Shown here: in pieces, positions 12,374-19,293 of the stretch
How the letters are laid out: each line of letters opens with the position of its first letter
Numbering within the stretch: position 1 is the first letter of the stretch
Made by a program: the position numbers and the translations under genes
Virus record (IMG/VR): IMGVR_UViG_3300043446_000438
Coordinates: 1 to 30,785 of that record
DNA from: a virus
Reading direction: 5' to 3' (one strand)
DNA length: 30,785 bases
The notes under the pieces: model-generated
The model's input: the letters and a program-made list of their open reading frames with translations, nothing else
What the model was told of the DNA's origin: nothing
The model's database searches: none

Positions 12374-12812
12374 AACCAGCGACCAGTTCCTCGGTCGTTG
12401 CATGACCAACGCCGCAACCAATGCAGAGTTTCCTGATGTCCAGCAACGGCTCGCAGTATGCGGCAACATCTACGCCAACCACAAGCGTCAGGCATTCCAA
12501 TCCTATGCCGACTATGGCGAAGGTGTCCGCAACAACGCCAAGCGGGGGATTGAACTTAACGAGCGTAACGGCAACAAGTGTGCTACCCAAACAGGCAAGG
12601 TCAGGGCGCAGCAACTCGCCAATGGTGACGCAATTTCCCTTGAAACTATCAAGCGGATGCACTCCTACCTTAGCCGGGCAGAAACCTACTACGACAACGC
12701 TGACAGTACCAGCGACTGCGGTTACATCAGTTACCTGCTTTGGGGCGGCAAAGCGGCCCTTGGATGGAGCAGGAATAAACTACGAGAACTTGGCGAACTC
12801 GACGAAGGCTGA
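12345..12812 (+). CDS. Phage protein with EFPD-type motif and helical repeat-like C-terminus, 155 aa
   Basis: A 155-aa protein. The N-terminal part DQFLGRCMTNAATNAEFPD, then QQRLAVCGNIYANH resembles a short motif often found in phage head-gene neighbourhoods. The C-terminal domain (VRNNAKRGIELNERNGNK, VRAQQLANGDAISLETIKRM, ARAETYYDN-like region, CGYISYLLWGGKAALGWSRN) matches a domain I know from phage portal and protease neighbours (pattern VRxNAxRGLxL...LSxETIxRMxSYxxR...WLLWGGxxxxxW). Its biochemical role is not known to me. It lies just before the terminase genes. Confidence 0.65.
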   Translation: MPLPTPQPNETSDQFLGRCMTNAATNAEFPDVQQRLAVCGNIYANHKRQAFQSYADYGEGVRNNAKRGIELNERNGNKCATQTGKVRAQQLANGDAISLETIKRMHSYLSRAETYYDNADSTSDCGYISYLLWGGKAALGWSRNKLRELGELDEG

Positions 12813-12837
12813 CACGGAAGCGCAGAAGCAGGCGAGG

Positions 12838-12978
12838 ATGGATTCGCTGATGATGGTCATCACGACCCTCTGCGACTGCATTGGTGCAGTTGATGAATCC
12901 AATTCGCCCAACGCTTTTGCCGTGAAGATGAAGATAGTGGACAAGATTGATTCGCTGATTGATAAAATTGAATACTGA
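12838..12978 (+). CDS. Unknown small helical protein, 46 aa
   Basis: ATG 12838 gives 46 residues, MDSLMMVITTLCDCIGAVDE followed by an amphipathic helix (AVKMKIVDKIDSLIDKIEY). It ends overlapping the terminase small-subunit ATG (TGATG). An in-frame TTG at 12790 would give 62 residues and overlap the previous gene, which would fit the dense packing equally well. Small helical proteins here can assist terminase assembly, but there is no direct evidence. Confidence 0.5.
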   Translation: MDSLMMVITTLCDCIGAVDESNSPNAFAVKMKIVDKIDSLIDKIEY

Positions 12979-13385
12979 TGGCAGGCCGACCGCCAATATG
13001 GAAGACCCCCGAAGAACTGTGGGAGGCATTCGAAAAGTACAGGGCCGAAAACAAGGCCAACCCGTACCGAGTGCAGGACTATGTCGGAAAGGATGGGGTC
13101 ATGGTTTACAGGGATAAGGAGCGGCCTATTACCTTTCGGGGCTTCGAAGGATGGCTTGCGGAGAACGGTGTTTGCTTTGACCTTTCGGACTATCGGAAGG
13201 GAACTTCCGAGATGCACAAGGAATTTTCCCCAATCATTACACGCATACGAGCCACCTGCGACAAGGATATGCTGGAGGGTGCAAGTTCGGGCGTTTACTC
13301 GGCCAACATCGCCTCCCGCCTCCTTGGGTTGGTAGACAAGCAAGAGAATACCGTAACCATCGAGCAACCCCTATTCGGTGAGTGA
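12978..13385 (+). CDS. terS: Terminase small subunit
   Basis: A 135-aa protein with the pattern MAGRPPIWKTPEELWEAFEKY, ITFRGFEGWLAENG, EFSPIITRIRATCDKDMLEGA and a conserved end (YSANIASRLLGLVDK), known from small terminase (Terminase_6-like, DNA-packaging) proteins. It recognises the packaging site on phage DNA and activates the large subunit. The N-terminal helices carry the DNA-binding part and the central helices oligomerise. It is followed, after one small gene, by the large subunit. Confidence 0.82.
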   Translation: MAGRPPIWKTPEELWEAFEKYRAENKANPYRVQDYVGKDGVMVYRDKERPITFRGFEGWLAENGVCFDLSDYRKGTSEMHKEFSPIITRIRATCDKDMLEGASSGVYSANIASRLLGLVDKQENTVTIEQPLFGE

Positions 13386-13566
13386 TTCAATCGTTGAGAG
13401 CGTGGTTCAGCAGTTCCACGACAGGGCGGCCAAAGGTGAGGCCAAGTACGGCACGACGATGGACCGAAATGACCTGACCCCGATGCAATGGCTTCAGCAC
13501 TTGCAGGAGGAGTTGATGGATGCGGTGGTTTACTTGGAGAAAGTGAAGCAGACGGATGGAGTTTAA
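13378..13566 (+). CDS. MazG-like small protein between terminase genes, 62 aa
   Basis: Starts at GTG 13378, overlapping the terS stop by 8 nt. The 62-aa sequence (FHDRAAKGEAKYGTTMDRND, MQWLQHLQEELMDAVVYLEK) resembles small phage proteins related to MazG-type nucleotide pyrophosphohydrolases, with the EELMDAVVYLEK helix carrying the acidic metal-binding residues. At this length only a half domain is present, so activity would need an oligomer. Such genes are frequent near phage terminases. Confidence 0.6.
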   Translation: MSDSIVESVVQQFHDRAAKGEAKYGTTMDRNDLTPMQWLQHLQEELMDAVVYLEKVKQTDGV

Positions 13567-14734
13567 GTACACGACCGCTATCAAGAAGATTCGGGCGATG
13601 ACTGCTCGGAAGAAAGTCATCCAGGGCGGAACGAGTGCATCCAAAACCTTCGGCATCCTTGCGGTCCTGATTGACCACGCCGCCCGCCATCCAAAGTCCG
13701 AGATTTCGGTAGTATCCGAATCCGTGCCTCACCTACGCAGGGGTGCGATTAAGGACTTCGCCAAGATTATGCAATGGACGCACCGATGGGTTGCAGACCG
13801 CTGGAACAAGACGCTCCTGCAGTACAACTTCGCCAATGGTTCAACGATTGAGTTTTTCTCTGCTGATTCCGAGGCAAGGCTACGAGGGGCAAGGCGGCAA
13901 ATCCTTTACATCAACGAAGCGAACAACATCGACTTTGACTCCTACTACCAACTTGCCATCCGTACAAGTCAGGAGATTTACATCGACTTCAACCCCACGC
14001 ATGAGTTCTGGGCGCATACCGAAGTCCTGCCCGAAGCGGATGCGGAGTTCCTGATTCTCACCTATCAGGACAACGAGGCCCTGCCTGATACGATTCGAAA
14101 CGATATTGAACTAAACCGAGCCAAAGCGGAAACCTCTGCCTATTGGGCGAATTGGTGGAAGGTCTACGGCATGGGTCAGGTTGGAACCCTCCAAGGTGCG
14201 ATATACGGCGACTTCTCGGTAGTTGAGGGCATAGACCCATCCACGATGAAATTCGTCGCCTACGGGCTCGACTGGGGCTTTAGCAACGACCCAACGGCAT
14301 TGGTCGCCGTGTACCGCAGGGGGGATGACTTGTTCGTGCATGAACTCCTGTACAACCGTGGCCTCACCAACTCGGATATTGCCGCCAAGTTGAAGGAATT
14401 TGGCATCACAAGGGCGTGGGAGATTGTAGCTGATTCGGCCGAACCAAAGTCCATCGAGGAGATATACCGCCTTGGCTTCAACATTAAGCCAGCGAGCAAA
14501 GGGCCCGATAGCGTCAGGCAGGGGATTGACATCGTGAAGCGGTTCAACCTGCACATCACCAAGGATTCGACAAACCTGATAAAAGAACTCCGCAGTTACA
14601 CTTGGGCCACCGACAAGGAGGGCAAGGACACAGGGGTTCCCATCGATTCGTTCAACCACGCCTGCGATGCCCTGCGTTATGTGGCTCTCAACAAACTTGC
14701 GGTCAGTAACTCGGGAAGGTATTTGGTGGTTTAA
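13556..14734 (+). CDS. terL: Terminase large subunit
   Basis: A 392-aa two-domain packaging motor. The N-terminal ATPase has a Walker A-like loop QGGTSASKT (23-31), the strand ISVVSESVPHLRRGA and Walker B ILYINEANN (E121). The C-terminal RNase H-like nuclease has the catalytic acids D239 (YGLDWGF), D294 (VADSAEP) and D365 (PIDSFNHACDALRY). It pumps DNA into proheads and cuts concatemers. Its start overlaps the previous gene by 11 nt. Length and motif order are normal. Confidence 0.95.
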   Translation: MEFKYTTAIKKIRAMTARKKVIQGGTSASKTFGILAVLIDHAARHPKSEISVVSESVPHLRRGAIKDFAKIMQWTHRWVADRWNKTLLQYNFANGSTIEFFSADSEARLRGARRQILYINEANNIDFDSYYQLAIRTSQEIYIDFNPTHEFWAHTEVLPEADAEFLILTYQDNEALPDTIRNDIELNRAKAETSAYWANWWKVYGMGQVGTLQGAIYGDFSVVEGIDPSTMKFVAYGLDWGFSNDPTALVAVYRRGDDLFVHELLYNRGLTNSDIAAKLKEFGITRAWEIVADSAEPKSIEEIYRLGFNIKPASKGPDSVRQGIDIVKRFNLHITKDSTNLIKELRSYTWATDKEGKDTGVPIDSFNHACDALRYVALNKLAVSNSGRYLVV

Positions 14735-14739
14735 CTTTA
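14732..14739 (+). promoter_or_regulatory. Possible -7 element after terL (TAACTTTA)
   Basis: TAACTTTA overlaps the terL stop and differs from TAnnTTTG at one base. It ends 5 nt before the ATG at 14745. Like other boxes in this window it is very close to the start codon. Confidence 0.3.
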
Positions 14740-14744
14740 CCCCC

Positions 14745-14834
14745 ATGAACCTCGAATCCTTCCTTGATTTGCTTTTGATTTTTGGCAGATTCGCCCTGTT
14801 ATTGGTCTTGCTTTTTGCTTTTGCCTCGCTATGA
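14745..14834 (+). CDS. 29-aa hydrophobic microprotein
   Basis: ATG 14745 starts a 29-codon frame, MNLESFLDLLLIFGRF followed by ALLLVLLFAFASL, a single hydrophobic span with almost no charge. Its TGA overlaps the ATG of the glycosyltransferase-like gene (ATGA at 14831-14834). That coupling makes translation plausible; it may be a real membrane microprotein or a leader peptide that couples translation of the next gene. Confidence 0.45.
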   Translation: MNLESFLDLLLIFGRFALLLVLLFAFASL

Positions 14835-15490
14835 AACTCATCCACTATTACCACATCTACTGCGGAGGGGGAGGCCAATGGCAACTCATCCTGAACCAGC
14901 ACATGATGGCGCTCTGCAACTACGGCCTCATCGAGCAGTTGGACGAGATTCGGGTGGGCATCGTTGGGCCGCCAGAACAGCGGAAAGCGGTCAAGGAAAT
15001 ACTTGACAATTCCCTGATAAAAGACAAGGTAAAGGTTGTCGTTACTCGTACCAACGCTTGGGAGCAGGCCACCCTGACCGAGATGTACAAGGCAAGCCAA
15101 GACGAGGATGCGGCCTACCTGTACGCTCATACCAAGGGCAGTTCCGACCCATCACTGATAAACCAACTGTGGTGCAGGTCGATGATTTTCTTCAATGTCG
15201 TGGCTTGGGAACGGTGTCTTGCCGAACTGCAGAACGTAGATGCCGTGGGAGCCTATTGGCTGACCAAGGAGGAATTCCCCCAAATTGCGGACCACAACAA
15301 CCCCGATGGCTACCCATATTTTGCTGGCACGTTCTGGTGGGCCAAGTCATCGCATATCCGCAAACTTGGCGAACCTGTGAGGGAACACCGCTGGCAGGCC
15401 GAGCATTGGATTGGAAAAGCCGAAGGGATGACCGTGTACAACTCCTGCAAGGGATGGCCTGCGCCTGACAAGTTCATCATCACGTTTTAG
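14831..15490 (+). CDS. Glycosyltransferase-like protein
   Basis: A 219-aa protein. HYYHIYCGGGGQWQLILNQH opens it, followed by a Rossmann-like part (IRVGIVGPPEQRKAV, KVKVVVTRTNAWEQ) and the motifs AYLYAHTKGSSD, AYWLTKEEFP and YFAGTFWWAKSSHIRKLG. The latter pattern is seen in phage and capsule-type glycosyltransferases. It is the first of three adjacent sugar- or SAM-dependent modification genes inserted between terminase and tail genes, so it probably modifies a surface glycan or a virion protein. The donor and acceptor are unknown. Confidence 0.6.
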   Translation: MKLIHYYHIYCGGGGQWQLILNQHMMALCNYGLIEQLDEIRVGIVGPPEQRKAVKEILDNSLIKDKVKVVVTRTNAWEQATLTEMYKASQDEDAAYLYAHTKGSSDPSLINQLWCRSMIFFNVVAWERCLAELQNVDAVGAYWLTKEEFPQIADHNNPDGYPYFAGTFWWAKSSHIRKLGEPVREHRWQAEHWIGKAEGMTVYNSCKGWPAPDKFIITF

Positions 15491-15492
15491 CC

Positions 15493-16242
15493 ATGGCCAA
15501 GATACCCGTCATCATCACCAACTTCAACCTGTACACTTGGCCCAAGGCCATGGTCAAGAAATTGAAGCAGATGCAAGATGTCGGGCCAATCTTAATCTTG
15601 GATAACGGCACAACCTACGCCCCAACGCTAGAATGGTACGAGCAACTGAAACTGGAGGCCAACGATGTTGCGGTCATTCGCACAGGAGGGAACTTCGGCC
15701 ACCTTGTCGCATGGCAAGCCCAAATCCCAATGCAGTTGTTTCAAATGGGATACCCCGACTACATCGTAACCGACCCTGACCTTGACCTTTCGGCTCTACC
15801 TGATGATACGCTAATACGGATGCGGGAGGCGTGGTACGACTTGCCTGTCAAGACGTATATGTACGAGCAGGAGGAAGGCGACCCGTTCAACGGCGTTATG
15901 TTCACGGTCAAGGACAAAATCGGGCTTGGCATTCGGACGGACGATATTCCTGCTGATGCCCTGTTCTTCCAGCAGGCAGAACTACGCTACAAAAAGCAGC
16001 CGACTTGGAATGGATTGCAACTTGCGCCCGTTGACACAACCTTCGCATTCTACCATCACGAACACTATCAACGGGTCTGCATAAGCGGGGCAAGGATGGT
16101 CGCACCCTATGAGTGCAGGCATCTTCCCTACTACCTGACCGCCGAGGACTTGAATGCGGATTGGGAGTTCAGGCAGTACCTCGACAAAGCCAACCACGCC
16201 AGTACCGCCAAGAAGATTGCGGATGGCCTTCAAATCTTTTGA
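15493..16242 (+). CDS. GT-A type (family 2-like) glycosyltransferase
   Basis: A 249-aa protein with a GT-A start (IPVIITNFNLYTWPKAMVKK, ILILDNGTTY), a nucleotide-sugar-binding TGGNFGH region and a DxD-type motif TDPDLD (93-98), which binds the metal and nucleotide sugar. Later parts include AFYHHEHYQRVCISGARM and a helical end. It would transfer a sugar to an unknown acceptor. It lies 2 nt after its partner and 2 nt before the methyltransferase, so all three are probably translated together. Confidence 0.78.
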   Translation: MAKIPVIITNFNLYTWPKAMVKKLKQMQDVGPILILDNGTTYAPTLEWYEQLKLEANDVAVIRTGGNFGHLVAWQAQIPMQLFQMGYPDYIVTDPDLDLSALPDDTLIRMREAWYDLPVKTYMYEQEEGDPFNGVMFTVKDKIGLGIRTDDIPADALFFQQAELRYKKQPTWNGLQLAPVDTTFAFYHHEHYQRVCISGARMVAPYECRHLPYYLTAEDLNADWEFRQYLDKANHASTAKKIADGLQIF

Positions 16243-16244
16243 CC

Positions 16245-16739
16245 ATGCCGTTTTCGCATCCATTCTACAAAGACCGAATCGCCGCTCACATCAGGTCAGT
16301 ATTGCGACCCGATGACCGTGTTCTTGACGTAGGTGTGGGATGCGGAACTTACGCCCAACTGCTTCCCGAAGTTGCCATGGATGGCGTGGAAATTTACGAG
16401 CCGTATGTTGAGCGGTTTGACCTTCGGGCCAAGTACAAGCAACTATTCATCACCGACATTCGGGATTTTGATATTTCGCCCTATACATACCTAATTCTCG
16501 GCGATGTCTTTGAGCATCTCAACCTCAAGGATGCAAGGGATTTGCTAAACCGAATCGGAAGCAAAAGAGCGATGATTGCCGTGCCTTACCTTTACGAGCA
16601 GGGGGTGTGGGAGGGGAATGTTCACGAAACGCACTACCAACCCGACCTGACCCCTGAAATCGTTGCGTCAAGATACCCCGAACTGAACCTAATCGTTGGG
16701 GATGCGATTTACGGATATTACACAAACTACCCAGCATGA
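16245..16739 (+). CDS. SAM-dependent methyltransferase
   Basis: A 164-aa class I methyltransferase. Motif I is VLDVGVGCGTYAQLL (26-40) and the acidic end of the second strand is VEIYEP. The downstream YLILGDVFEHLNLKDARDLL matches the motif IV/V region of small-molecule methyltransferases. Neighbouring glycosyltransferases suggest that it methylates a sugar, but a protein or small molecule cannot be excluded. ATG 16245 follows the previous stop by 2 nt; no better upstream start exists. Confidence 0.8.
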   Translation: MPFSHPFYKDRIAAHIRSVLRPDDRVLDVGVGCGTYAQLLPEVAMDGVEIYEPYVERFDLRAKYKQLFITDIRDFDISPYTYLILGDVFEHLNLKDARDLLNRIGSKRAMIAVPYLYEQGVWEGNVHETHYQPDLTPEIVASRYPELNLIVGDAIYGYYTNYPA

Positions 16740-17302
16740 AACTCCAAGACCTGACCATCGACCAATTCCAGCGGATTGCCGCCTTGGAACTATCCCCTGC
16801 CCTCAACGACGCAGACAAGCGATTGGGCGTGGTTGCGATTGTCGAGGGAGTGGATGTCGCCATCGTCAGGGATATGCCTGCTGCTTCGCTTACTAAGCGC
16901 TACAAGGCCATCATCAAGGAGTGGAACGAACTGCCTGCACTGGCTTACAAGCGCAAGTTCAAAGCCGGGGGCAAGTGGTGGATTCCGACTGTGTTCACGG
17001 ATGAGTTAACTGCCGGGCAACTCATCGACCTCATGGAGATGAACACCACGGACGAGCGGCAACTGGTACAGAACCTGCATCGCATCATGGCAACCCTGTG
17101 CAGGGAGGCTGCTTGGCTTGGATGGTTTCCCAAGAAATACGACGGGGCGAGCCATGCCGAGCGAGCAGAACTGATGAAGAAGCACGCCAAGATTGGCGAT
17201 GTTTGGGGGGTCGTTAGTTTTTTTTTGTTAAGTTCCGAGAGTTACTTGCAAATTTTGAGCGACTATTCCAAGCACCTGACGAAGAAGGCGCAGGGCCAGT
17301 AA
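16736..17302 (+). CDS. Tail-assembly chaperone, 0-frame product
   Basis: A 188-aa soluble helical protein (LQDLTIDQFQRIAALELSPA, RQLVQNLHRIMATLCREAAW). A run of nine T at 17218-17226 lies near its 3' end. The short form ends at 17302, while a -1 shift on this run extends it to 17481. Two products in a fixed ratio are the hallmark of tail chaperones (lambda gpG/gpGT), which coat the tape measure protein during tail assembly. The tape measure gene is about 4 kb downstream rather than adjacent. The start overlaps the methyltransferase stop (ATGA). Confidence 0.7.
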   Translation: MKLQDLTIDQFQRIAALELSPALNDADKRLGVVAIVEGVDVAIVRDMPAASLTKRYKAIIKEWNELPALAYKRKFKAGGKWWIPTVFTDELTAGQLIDLMEMNTTDERQLVQNLHRIMATLCREAAWLGWFPKKYDGASHAERAELMKKHAKIGDVWGVVSFFLLSSESYLQILSDYSKHLTKKAQGQ

Positions 17303-17481
17303 CGAACCCGCTCGCAGGGTACGGTTGGCTGATGGTCGTTTGGAGGATGGCCAACAAGGACGTGCTGAAATTCGATGCCATCTTTGCGATGAAGGCGGTG
17401 GAGTTCCTGAACTACGCCCTGCTCATTCACGACATCTTGGAGGCCGAACGGCAAGAGGCAGAGCGGATGAGGAGGCGGTAG
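17218..17481 (+). CDS. -1 frameshift extension of tail-assembly chaperone
   Basis: In the -1 frame a TAG (17215-17217) is followed directly by the T9 run and then 87 sense codons to TAG 17479-17481. The predicted fusion runs from SFF into FVKFRELLANFERLFQ and on through NPLAGYGWLMVVWRMA and FDAIFAMKAVEFLNYALL. The total fusion is about 248 aa. The slip would read T-TTT-TTT, the X-XXY-YYZ pattern of phage frameshifts. The alternative, separate translation from ATG 17332 (49 aa), cannot be excluded, but it would not explain why the frame is open exactly from the slippery run. Confidence 0.65.
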   Translation, partial: FFFVKFRELLANFERLFQAPDEEGAGPVTNPLAGYGWLMVVWRMANKDVLKFDAIFAMKAVEFLNYALLIHDILEAERQEAERMRRR

Positions 17482-17513
17482 GACACTATTTGCGTGGCTG
17501 GACATTTACCAGC

Positions 17514-18113
17514 ATGGAGTTTGATGTATTTGTCGGTGGGTCAGGGAAGAAACTGACCAACGTGCAGAGGCAAGCGTTGCCCGATTTCGGGGTCAACCTC
17601 GAAGTTGGGGCGATTGACAATAAATCCTACGCAATAGTCAAGAAATGGTTGGACGGGGTCATTAAATTGGCCAAGCAGAACCTCGCAAATTCAGGGGCTA
17701 TTGCAAGCGATTCGCTATCTGCCAGCATTGAGTTTGAACCAATAAGCCTCACCGACACTTCCTTCGTGGTCGCTATTGTGGCCAACGACTACTGGAAGTT
17801 CGTGGACCTCGGTGTCAAAGGTGCAAAAAGCAGCAGTCGTGCGCCGAACAGTCCCTTTCAGTACAGGGACAAGCGGCCACCTATCCGACCCATCCAAGAA
17901 TGGATTGCCTTCAAAAGCATTCCTTTGCAGGGCAGGGATAAGATTGCCGCAAACCGTTCCTTCGCCATCAACATCGCTAATAAGATTCGGAGGGAAGGAT
18001 TACGAGCCACCAACTTCATGAGCAATGCGGTCACCGAGGATATGGTCGCAGTACTTACCGAAAACATCGCCGAAGTCCTCGGCAAATCCATCAGCGTAGC
18101 AACAGTCCGATAA
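17514..18113 (+). CDS. Tail-completion / head-tail joining-like protein
   Basis: A 199-aa protein from ATG 17514: MEFDVFVGGSGKKLTN at the start, a middle beta part (FVVAIVANDYWKFVDLGVKG), the charged motif RDKRPPIRPIQEWIAFKS and a helical end (FAINIANKIRREGLRATNF, EDMVAVLTENIAEVLG). The layout resembles HK97 gp10-like tail-completion proteins, in which YWxFVDxGVKG and the RPIQEWI region recur. It should act at the head-tail interface or early tail assembly. The assignment is by pattern and position. Confidence 0.6.
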   Translation: MEFDVFVGGSGKKLTNVQRQALPDFGVNLEVGAIDNKSYAIVKKWLDGVIKLAKQNLANSGAIASDSLSASIEFEPISLTDTSFVVAIVANDYWKFVDLGVKGAKSSSRAPNSPFQYRDKRPPIRPIQEWIAFKSIPLQGRDKIAANRSFAINIANKIRREGLRATNFMSNAVTEDMVAVLTENIAEVLGKSISVATVR

Positions 18114-18114
18114 T

Positions 18115-19293
18115 ATGGCAATAACAGTCCTTTCGGGTTCGCCTCAAGCGGCAACCCCCGTATACAACAAGATGCTCTTCAAGGTCAGCGGCTCGCTGAC
18201 AAGTGGCACGAATTACCGCTACGTCTGCGATGTCAAGGACGCAGCAGGAACGACCACGCTGGCAAGATTGAAATGCGACAAACTCCCGACCACCAACTAC
18301 GGTTTCTTTGATGTCAGCAGGGTGGTGGAGACGTTGATTGCGCCAACCGTTCCAACCTTGACGCAGACAGGCTTCGCTGACCATGCGGGGTTTTATTCGG
18401 GGTATCGCCTGACGTTCATGGAAGAGTACGGTTCAACGCCTGTCGTGCAGACGGGAACGACTACGAACGTAACGGGGAATATCGCTTTTGCAGGCAATTT
18501 GGAGCAGTTGGAACTTGCCGATTGGAGTGGCGGTGTGTACTTCAACTCATATATTTTTGACGGCGTGAGCAGGGCATTGACCACCCCTACAACTCGCACG
18601 GTGTACGGCTCGGATTACGGATTCCTCTGCATGGGGCAGTCGGGAACTCCGTTTGACCGAGCGGAAATCACTTACCCAACCCGCACGTTTACTGTCAACA
18701 TTCCTGCATCCGTCAGCGGGTCAATCGCTCGCTTTGGCGCAGGGCCGATGAACCTCAAGGCACTCACGTCAGGGCAATGCTCGGACGGTCAGGCAGGTTC
18801 GGTGGGATTCCCAACGGCAGAGGGGTCATCCTATACCATCGCTTTTGAGGATTCAGGTGCAGGTAATTTCTCGGTTTACTACACCTACACCATCGGACCA
18901 TGCCAGCGGTTCAACTCGCAACCTGTGCATTTCATCAACAAATACGGCGGGATAGATTCATACACCTTTACCCTAAAGAACCGCAAGCGAGCCAACGTTG
19001 AGCGAGATACCTTCGGCTACAACTCGGACGTTTACGCTACCCTCACCTACGACAAAGTATGGGCAGGGTCGTTTGACTATGTGTATGCGCTCAACTCCGA
19101 TTGGCTGACCGATGCAGAATCGGAGTGGCTCATTGAGATGGTCCGAAGTGGGCAGGTATGGCTTGAGATTAACGGTGAACTTGTGGAAGCGGTGGTCAAC
19201 GCCAACCAGTATCAATTTGTAACCAGACGAAATGACCAACTCCAGCAGTTGCAAATCGAGATTGCCGTGGCTTACAAGAACAACATCCTATGA
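18115..19293 (+). CDS. Large tail structural protein, 392 aa
   Basis: A 392-aa protein rich in Thr, Ser, Gly and Tyr, with many beta-like segments (YRYVCDVKDAAG, RTFTVNIPASVSGSIARFG, SYTIAFEDSGAGNFSVYYTY) and a C-terminus that ends QLQIEIAVAYKNNIL. The motif HFINKYGGIDSYTFTLKNR followed by RANVERDTFGY recalls baseplate or tail-tip proteins of Bacteroidetes phages. It is coupled to the next gene by overlap (ATGA). A tail-tip or tail-tube-associated role is likely; no enzyme motif is seen. Confidence 0.6.
   Translation: MAITVLSGSPQAATPVYNKMLFKVSGSLTSGTNYRYVCDVKDAAGTTTLARLKCDKLPTTNYGFFDVSRVVETLIAPTVPTLTQTGFADHAGFYSGYRLTFMEEYGSTPVVQTGTTTNVTGNIAFAGNLEQLELADWSGGVYFNSYIFDGVSRALTTPTTRTVYGSDYGFLCMGQSGTPFDRAEITYPTRTFTVNIPASVSGSIARFGAGPMNLKALTSGQCSDGQAGSVGFPTAEGSSYTIAFEDSGAGNFSVYYTYTIGPCQRFNSQPVHFINKYGGIDSYTFTLKNRKRANVERDTFGYNSDVYATLTYDKVWAGSFDYVYALNSDWLTDAESEWLIEMVRSGQVWLEINGELVEAVVNANQYQFVTRRNDQLQQLQIEIAVAYKNNIL

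Noticed and set aside
14111-15130. Long open frame of 339 codons on the minus strand
   Set aside because: It lies opposite terL and the glycosyltransferase-like gene, has no recognisable domain and low-complexity shadow composition; both plus-strand genes have clear motifs.
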